Below are positions 58,626-64,000 of a stretch of 64,000 nucleotides of DNA, piece after piece. The translations under genes and the position numbers were made by a program. The DNA lies in NCBI GenBank assembly GCA_016648135.1, contig JADDOH010023170.1:248001-312000 (forward strand). The letters run 5' to 3'. Source of the stretch: Agrypnia vestita. Its lineage: Eukaryota; Arthropoda; Insecta; Trichoptera; Phryganeidae. The notes beneath the pieces were generated by a model. That model was given only the letters and a program-made list of their open reading frames with translations. It had not been told where the DNA came from and did no database searches. Position 1 is the stretch's first letter. Each line of letters opens with the position of its first letter.

Positions 58626-60200
58626 GCATTTCAAAATGTGACAGGCACGGTGTAAAAGGGGACCAAATCTGCTTGAATTTGAAATGATGTAACGTTTTGT
58701 CGAGTAAACTCGAATAAAATATGATAATCGTGTGAGGACGCGCCGGTTGTCTAGTAGAGTTGCCAAACTACAGTTTGTGAATTTTGAAATAGGTGATGGA
58801 ATAGATTTGTCTTGTAAAGCGGCGCGATCTACAGGCCTACGATTCTCTAATACCAATACATTTTATTCCCAAACAACATTATAATACGTGTAATATGCTA
58901 AACTTTAAAACTCTGTTTTTAAAACTTTTTTTTGCATGTTTAAATGGCAGATCTTTCGGCAAATTTGCCTATATATAACCCAGTGTGTATTTGGCATAGG
59001 TATATTGTTTAATTATACGGGAAGATACTGATACTACTTTCACGACAACGGGCGATTCATGTACAGATGGGATAAAATAAAATCCATCGGTACATTATCA
59101 TGAATAAATAATTAAATCGAATAAAATAAAACATTAAGCTTTTAATTCTTATTAGCGATAAATTAGAAAGGGAGCATTAAAACCGTTCAACAATCCACAA
59201 CCAGGACAATTTAAAACCTTTGTTACTAGCGACAAGATATCATCCACTTTTACCGAGACACCTGCCTGTTACCTCGACGGTTGCTGCGGTGCAGATGGAT
59301 CTCGGAGGCTGTTTATCGTGTTGCGAGCCTTAAAGCCCAGGGTGCGAGGGTCTACATTGGATTAAGGTCCCATTAGCACCCAAGCGGAATCCATATCTTG
59401 TTACGTGCTCACGTCACGGGACCTAATCGACTTTTCACGCTCACTGTTTTCGTGGAATGAAAAAGCTTTGCGAGATACGTTTTATTTTTCTTTGAAATTC
59501 TTAAAATAATCTTCTGTGCACCTATTTGCGTTTTTACACGTACGGCGGTGTGAAAAAATTCTAATAACCTATTTCGAAATATTTAATAAACATGTCAGCT
59601 ATTCTCTAAGCTGCAACATCTCCTAGTGCTACATTTCAAGACGAAAAATCCGTTACTAGTCACAATCGGGTAAATATCACATCCCCGTAGACGTCATTAT
59701 GAAACAAGATGGCGGACCAAGCTGAATAAGAAACTTTGCCGAGATATTCACTAGTACCTAATATATTGAATTACGTCGTTTAGCTGGACATTTCGGAAAA
59801 TAACGACACTAAATATTTATCTAAGAGCATATATTTTGATATATAAGAATGTTAATGATATATTAATAATCCGAATAGGATGAAATGCTTATTTTAATTG
59901 GATTTATTTCGCATAAATTTTAATTAAGGCAGCTTTTTAAAAATAATGAAAGCACTCCACTGATATTATATGTATTACTCACCGAAGGGTGGCTTTGAAG
60001 TCTGGTACGTAACTGGGCGTTTGATCTATTCGGTAAAATATTCAATCAATAATAATCCTACTCCAATCAGATCTCGTATTTATAAATTAATATGTGATTG
60101 TAATTAAAGAATATTGATGTATATTAATTTATTTATTACAAAACATTTCAATGAAATAATATCTAGATAGCTTGGATCATCTATTGTGTTCAAGTTTTTA
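58626..60200. other. non-coding DNA with a GC-richer block at 59220-59460
   Basis: The block contains GGTTGCTGCGGTGCAGATGG and GGATTAAGG, CTAATCG words that resemble homeodomain sites. The rest is AT-rich. No gene recognised. Confidence 0.4.
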
Positions 60201-60207
60201 TTACGAG

Positions 60208-60353
60208 TATATAAAAGCCATCAAATGAAGAGAGGCTTCTTTATCTTTCACAATACCATAATAATTCCAACAATATTTCACATCAGTTGGAGTACGATGA
60301 ATTTAAAGAACACACTACTCATCTCCTTGCACAAAAAATGTGATATATTGTAA
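60208..60353 (+). promoter_or_regulatory. TATA-containing block, doubtful promoter
   Basis: TATATAAAAG (60208-60217) is a strong TATA word. ATCAGTTG, an initiator-like word, lies at 60282-60289, too far downstream (about 75 bp) for the usual 30-bp spacing. ATG at 60297 opens only 18 codons (MNLKNTLLISLHKKC...), hydrophobic like the start of a secreted peptide, then a stop. There is no splice donor. It may be a decayed gene 5' end or chance. Confidence 0.2.
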
Positions 60354-60395
60354 CATGATCTTCTTGAGAAAAATCATGCAAATTTACGATAGCTT

Positions 60396-60668
60396 TTGAC
60401 CGGTATTCAAGAGCGAGATTTATGGGTTTGTTCACCATTCAATAGATGGACGATGTACGCTGCCTACACTAGCACATTCAATCTCGGCTTTTCAATCGGT
60501 GTTTATTATTTTATCATATTAACAAACTTAGATTTAAACAAAATTTTCAGCTGGGGCATTTTATTTGTTTGTCTTCTCTGGAACTCTACACACATAGAGA
60601 TTGCTTTTAACTGGAATGTTTATTCATGTATTAAAAATGATAGATATATCCGTGTTCCTATAGAATGA
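60396..60668 (+). pseudogene. open frame with two hydrophobic segments, unidentified
   Basis: The frame has no ATG at its start (opens at TTG). The text includes WTMYAAYTSTFNLGF, SIGVYYFIILTNL and WGILFVCLLWNS, suggesting two membrane-spanning stretches about 20 residues apart. I cannot match it to a family. It lies downstream of the TATA-containing block, and AT-rich DNA produces hydrophobic frames easily, so it may be meaningless. Confidence 0.15.
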
Positions 60669-60689
60669 AATTGTTTTTGAAAAAATTAT

Positions 60690-60850
60690 AAAAATCCCGT
60701 TGATTTATTACGGGATTAAATTACCGACTAATTATTTATTAATTACCGAATTATTTATTATTTATTAATTTATTAATTAATTAATAAATAATTAATTTAT
60801 TAATTACCGAATTATTTATTAAATTACCGAAATTAAAATTACCGACTTAA
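60690..60850. repeat. AT-rich tandem and palindromic repeat
   Basis: ATTACCGA occurs repeatedly (near 60719, 60743, 60804, 60832), separated by TTATTTATTAAT-like tracts. Centre around 60770 is an ATTAATTTATTAATTAATTA palindrome. Low-complexity expansion. Confidence 0.7.
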
Positions 60851-61420
60851 AATTATTTCATTTATCATTTTTGTCTTCAATTAATTTGAAATTTTATTTG
60901 AAAACTTACATTTTCTATTAACTTATCGCACGCGCTTAAAAACAGATTACAAAAACGTTTTCAGTTATTATTATGTAAAAGAGAGTAGCATGTCAAAATC
61001 AAGAAAAAATCATAATTTCAAATAGTCCTAAATAAATAAGTGCCCACCTACCTTCTAGTATCGAACTAAATTATTATTGGAAGATACAAATTGGAAGTAC
61101 ATATTTAGGTCGGTACTGTTTAGTTTTTACTCAAAGTTTCCACGATTCATTTGAAAAAAATGAGCACTTAGAGAGCTTTACGTTTTTATATCCAGTTTAG
61201 TGACGAAGTAGGTACATACCAGACGATTACACGTATAATTATTAAATTAAAAGTATAATATGTTCATGCATAAATGATCACCCTTGGCTGTGACCGATTT
61301 CTATTTAACACTGGTAAATTTAAAAAAATCAATATATTTTGGTCACATTTAAAATAATAATACTTAACATTAAACGTAAAAATTTCACGTTAAGGTACCT
61401 TCACCAGTCAATATTTAAAA
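60851..61420. other. AT-rich non-coding DNA
   Basis: Nothing recognised. Confidence 0.5.
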
Positions 61421-61645
61421 CTAGCTGCAACCCGTCAAGAATGACGAAACATTGGTTCACGTCTTTGCTAAGCCCTAGTATATATTTATAGTATCTTTTT
61501 GACGGTTCACGGAGAGGCGGCCGTAGCAACGTGTTGGCTCGGGGTTCAAGCCCCATCTCCGGCGGTTTAATTCAATTTTTTTATCCGTGTATTCGAACAA
61601 AATTACAGACAGACAGACAGATAGACATACAGACAGATAACGAAA
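61421..61645 (-). mobile_element. Helitron-like family H, copy 2
   Basis: On the minus strand the element ends GACGGGTTGCAGCTAG followed by T, with the hairpin CGTCA/TGACG just before it. Upstream (toward 61640) are ATAATAATTTCGTTATCTG, CTGTCTGTCTGTCTG and TAATTTTGTTCGAATACACG, then GGATAAAAAAATTG, in the same order as copy 1 at 32090-32305. CTAG end, hairpin and T-side junction are Helitron hallmarks; the 5' TC end is not identified. Contains a tRNA-like segment. Confidence 0.55.
61505..61575 (+). repeat. tRNA-like segment inside the Helitron-like copy
   Basis: GGCGGCCGTAGCAACGTG is followed by GGCTCGGGGTTCAAGCCCC, a polymerase III B box and T-arm. CGGAGA and TCTCCG can pair as an acceptor-like stem. 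The anticodon arm is missing or too short (about 50 bases in total), so it is not a functional tRNA; a truncated SINE head or tRNA relic. Absent from copy 1. Confidence 0.4.
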
Positions 61646-61759
61646 TTATTATTTATGAATGATTAAAAATTGTTATGCCTTATTTCGAATATGAGTTTTT
61701 ACAAGATGAATTTTAATTTTTTTAACACATTTAATTTTTTTACTTTAGATTACTTTAGA

Positions 61760-62045
61760 TTCACTTGCTTGTCTGGACGGAATATTATAATCGATATTTC
61801 ACCAGCTTTCCAATCGTCCAATCGAGCTAAAATTTTGCACATACCTACTCATATGTACTTTGGATGACAATACGTAGGTACATTAATTCAATCAATCCGA
61901 TTCACCAATTAATCAATTACTTCATCATAATTAATTAATCAAAGTTTATATGGGAAACTAGTTAATGAGCTAGCAAAAGATGGCTCTAGTTTCCTACCGG
62001 AGTTATTTTGTACGCTGGGTAATATTAAGATTAAAAAGTAGAAAA
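61760..62045. other. repeat-like segment related to 10060
   Basis: TCCAATCGAGCTAAAATTTT is close to the CCAATCGAGCTGAAACTTGG word inside the MITE at 9973-10367, and is followed in both by a CATACCTACTCA / AAGCAGACTCG-like stretch. It also has GGGAAACTAGTTAATGAGC. Possibly part of an old, dispersed repeat. Confidence 0.3.
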
Positions 62046-62316
62046 TTATAATACACGAAAAATTAAAAAACAAAACACGCTTATGCATATTTAAATATAG
62101 TAATAAATTTTCGGTCGAAATTTTTTTGCCTCACTCACTAAATAAAAGCGTGGGCGCTTTCCTTCCATCAACAACAAAAATGTGTAATCTATGTCAATTA
62201 TCGTCAGAACCCACACTTTATTTAGAGAGTGAGGCAAAAACATTTTCGCCGAAAATTTATTAGTACCTACATTTAAATATAAGCGTGATTTTTAAAGATT
62301 TTTTCGTGCAATATAA
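62046..62316. mobile_element. long inverted-repeat element
   Basis: Left arm: ACACGCTTATGCATATTTAA, TAATAAATTTTCGGTCGAAA, TTTTTGCCTCACTCACTAAA, TAAAAGCGTGGG. Right arm in inverse: CCCACACTTTATTTAGAGAG, TGAGGCAAAAACATTTTCGC, CGAAAATTTATTAG, TTTAAATATAAGCGTG. The strongest inner arms run 62100-62263 with TA on both sides (62098-62099, 62264-62265). The symmetry then continues outward to about 62046 and 62316. No coding content. Either a TA-flanked MITE within a larger palindrome or one foldback element. Confidence 0.7.
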
Positions 62317-64000
62317 CTTTAAATGTCATCTCGTTATATCTGCAATAATAATTGTGTGGTTACGTATTGTTTTGATTTTATGATTAATTTATTTTTATTA
62401 TTACTTATTGTTCACTTTAAAGAAGACTGAAAAACCGCCCCTTAATCTCACCTGTTGTACCCATCCAAGTGTGATATTAATGACCGCTGTTTACTAGCGC
62501 GACCCACGCTCCTCCTCTGCGCAGCTCGACACGTACTGCGTGAAGAAGCATCAAAGCACCATCAAACACACAACTTGCTTGTGTGCTCGGGACACGGACA
62601 CATTCATTAATCCCATGAAATACTTCAAAATATCAATATTTATCTGGAAAAATGTATTGCATTTTAAGTAATTTGACGAAACAAAATTGGATGCAAATAA
62701 TACATTTTATTAATTTATGAAATTACTACAATACAAAGTACAAAACTCTATTAGATACTACTGAAAATCGCTGAAAAAAAAAGAAAACAATCGTAAAATA
62801 TGGAAAAAAATAATACGTGATATTGGCTTTTACATTATTTATACAGTTAAATAGAAGTTTGAAAGCGAAAGAGACTTTCTTCTCTTTCAGACAAACAGAT
62901 CTTTATAGTATTTTTTCAAGTGTTTATTCAATTATTTTGGGAGAAACCGAAAAACAACCTAGTATTGAACTAATTATTCATAAATTTAAGCACATCCTCA
63001 CTCGAGTCACTCTTACATCCCAAACAACCAACGTTGTCTAAGAGGTGTAATTTTAAAAATTACGCGATTTGTATGTATTGGCGGCTGCCTGTAGGTATAG
63101 CTGGCAACATATAACAAATAAGATTTATGTCAATTGTTTTCTGTTTTAACACAAAATAAAAAGATTAAAATATTTATCGTAAATTAAATTTAATTGTTTT
63201 GTTTTTTTAGGTTACAAGAATAATACATACGTACATATATTACATTTTATTATATAGGTACCTACATTGGTTTTTGGCATTTTCGTAAGGTCTGCAAACC
63301 CCGTATTCTTAAAATTGTATCTCTTTCACAATTCACTGATGTTTTAAATGAAGTTATTAAAATAAAGTGGTGGAAAAAACGTCAAAAGAATTAATTGACC
63401 TAATATTTTAATGATCACGTAACTTGCATTCCAACCCCGGTCCATATAAAAATGAGGTGAATATTAATACGTCATTTATTATATGCACCCGTAACAGGGT
63501 GAGAATGTAGGCAACAAGCAATTTAACTCAACATGAAAATTAATCTTGGCACTCCATCGAAGAATAACTATCTTTCATGTAGGTTTTCATAGTCAATTGT
63601 GACCAAACATGTATTTGACTTATTATCGTATTGAAGATCAAGATTGGCTATTGCATTATATAAATTGGTACTATAAATTTTTCATAAAAAAATGTTTGAA
63701 TTATGCCAAATCTAGATAATTATGATGTACCTATCTATAATTATTCCCTCTCCAAGCACAAGACTTAGTTTATTTTTTGAGAGGTACTGCGAGTAAAGTT
63801 TTTGTATTAATTATATAGTATATTTTTGTATTAATAAAATAAACTATAATAAAGTAATTAATTAATAATTAAATAAATGATAAAAAAACGATAATAATAA
63901 TAAAACTATTTTAACATTCTTTTTCAGAGAGAACAATAATATTTAATCAAATATTAAACAAAAGGTTTTCACAATATCTTCTTAAAAAAACGGAATAAGA
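62317..64000. other. non-coding DNA with one GC-richer block
   Basis: 62440-62600 is GC-richer (CCGCTGTTTACTAGCGCGAC, CTCCTCCTCTGCGCAGCTCG) and contains a CACCTG E-box; candidate regulatory DNA. The rest is AT-rich. A 74-codon plus frame (62817-63041) has no known features. Confidence 0.4.

Noticed and set aside
1..64000. CRISPR arrays, bacterial operons, endogenous viral genes
   Set aside because: I saw no regularly spaced direct repeats with unique spacers, no prokaryotic gene organisation and no viral protein motifs.

Overview
This window looks like eukaryotic nuclear DNA, most probably from an insect and best matching Lepidoptera. The base composition is strongly AT-rich with scattered GC-rich islands. 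There are no prokaryotic operons, Shine-Dalgarno spacing or dense ORFs, and the longest open frames are only about 120 codons. Non-LTR reverse-transcriptase tails of the kind common in moths and butterflies recur, as do the TACCTA/TAGGTA short motifs frequent in lepidopteran DNA and Helitron ends starting TCTATACTAATATTATAAA. The species cannot be named from this sequence.

I find no intact host protein-coding gene. The window reads as intergenic or intronic DNA carrying a dense layer of transposable-element relics: (1) 3'-terminal fragments of non-LTR retrotransposons on both strands (about 15.6, 16.0, 27.7, 33.0-34.0, 39.3, 47.3, 52.7 and 56.1 kb); (2) two PIF/Harbinger elements with remnants of the MADF accessory protein (25.6-26.3 kb) or of both the transposase and the MADF protein (34.9-35.7 kb); (3) a complete non-autonomous Helitron with three internal 130-bp tandem units (18874-19400), plus two copies of a second Helitron-like family (32.1-32.3 and 61.4-61.6 kb) and an isolated Helitron 5' end (30.0 kb); (4) small hAT-like elements with inferred 8-bp target duplications (29.15, 36.2 kb) or TIRs only (55.4 kb); (5) TA-flanked MITE families, one with three copies (16.9, 33.3, 34.6 kb) and one beginning CAGGGTGTCTC with at least six copies or pieces; (6) a palindromic foldback family at six loci; (7) two copies of a tRNA-derived SINE and other tRNA-like segments.

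Layout. 0-2 kb ends in a candidate non-coding first exon with a good splice donor at 1947/1948. 2-16 kb is mostly unique AT-rich DNA with a few MITEs and one SINE. 16-25 kb holds several GC-rich islands that could be conserved regulatory DNA, plus the Helitron. 25-36 kb is the densest transposon area, with nested and abutting insertions. 36-43 kb carries more palindromic elements and, at 40.25-40.59 kb, a GAGA-rich island followed by a possible short first coding exon with a GTAAGT donor. 43-51 kb is mostly unrecognised AT-rich DNA. 51-58 kb is again repeat-rich. 58-64 kb has GC islands, a doubtful TATA-containing block and two more repeats.

The transposon fragments do not form a working pathway. 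Every coding remnant I can read is 5'-truncated, carries stops or has been split by another insertion. Statements about family identity rest on motifs read by eye; no database search was run.
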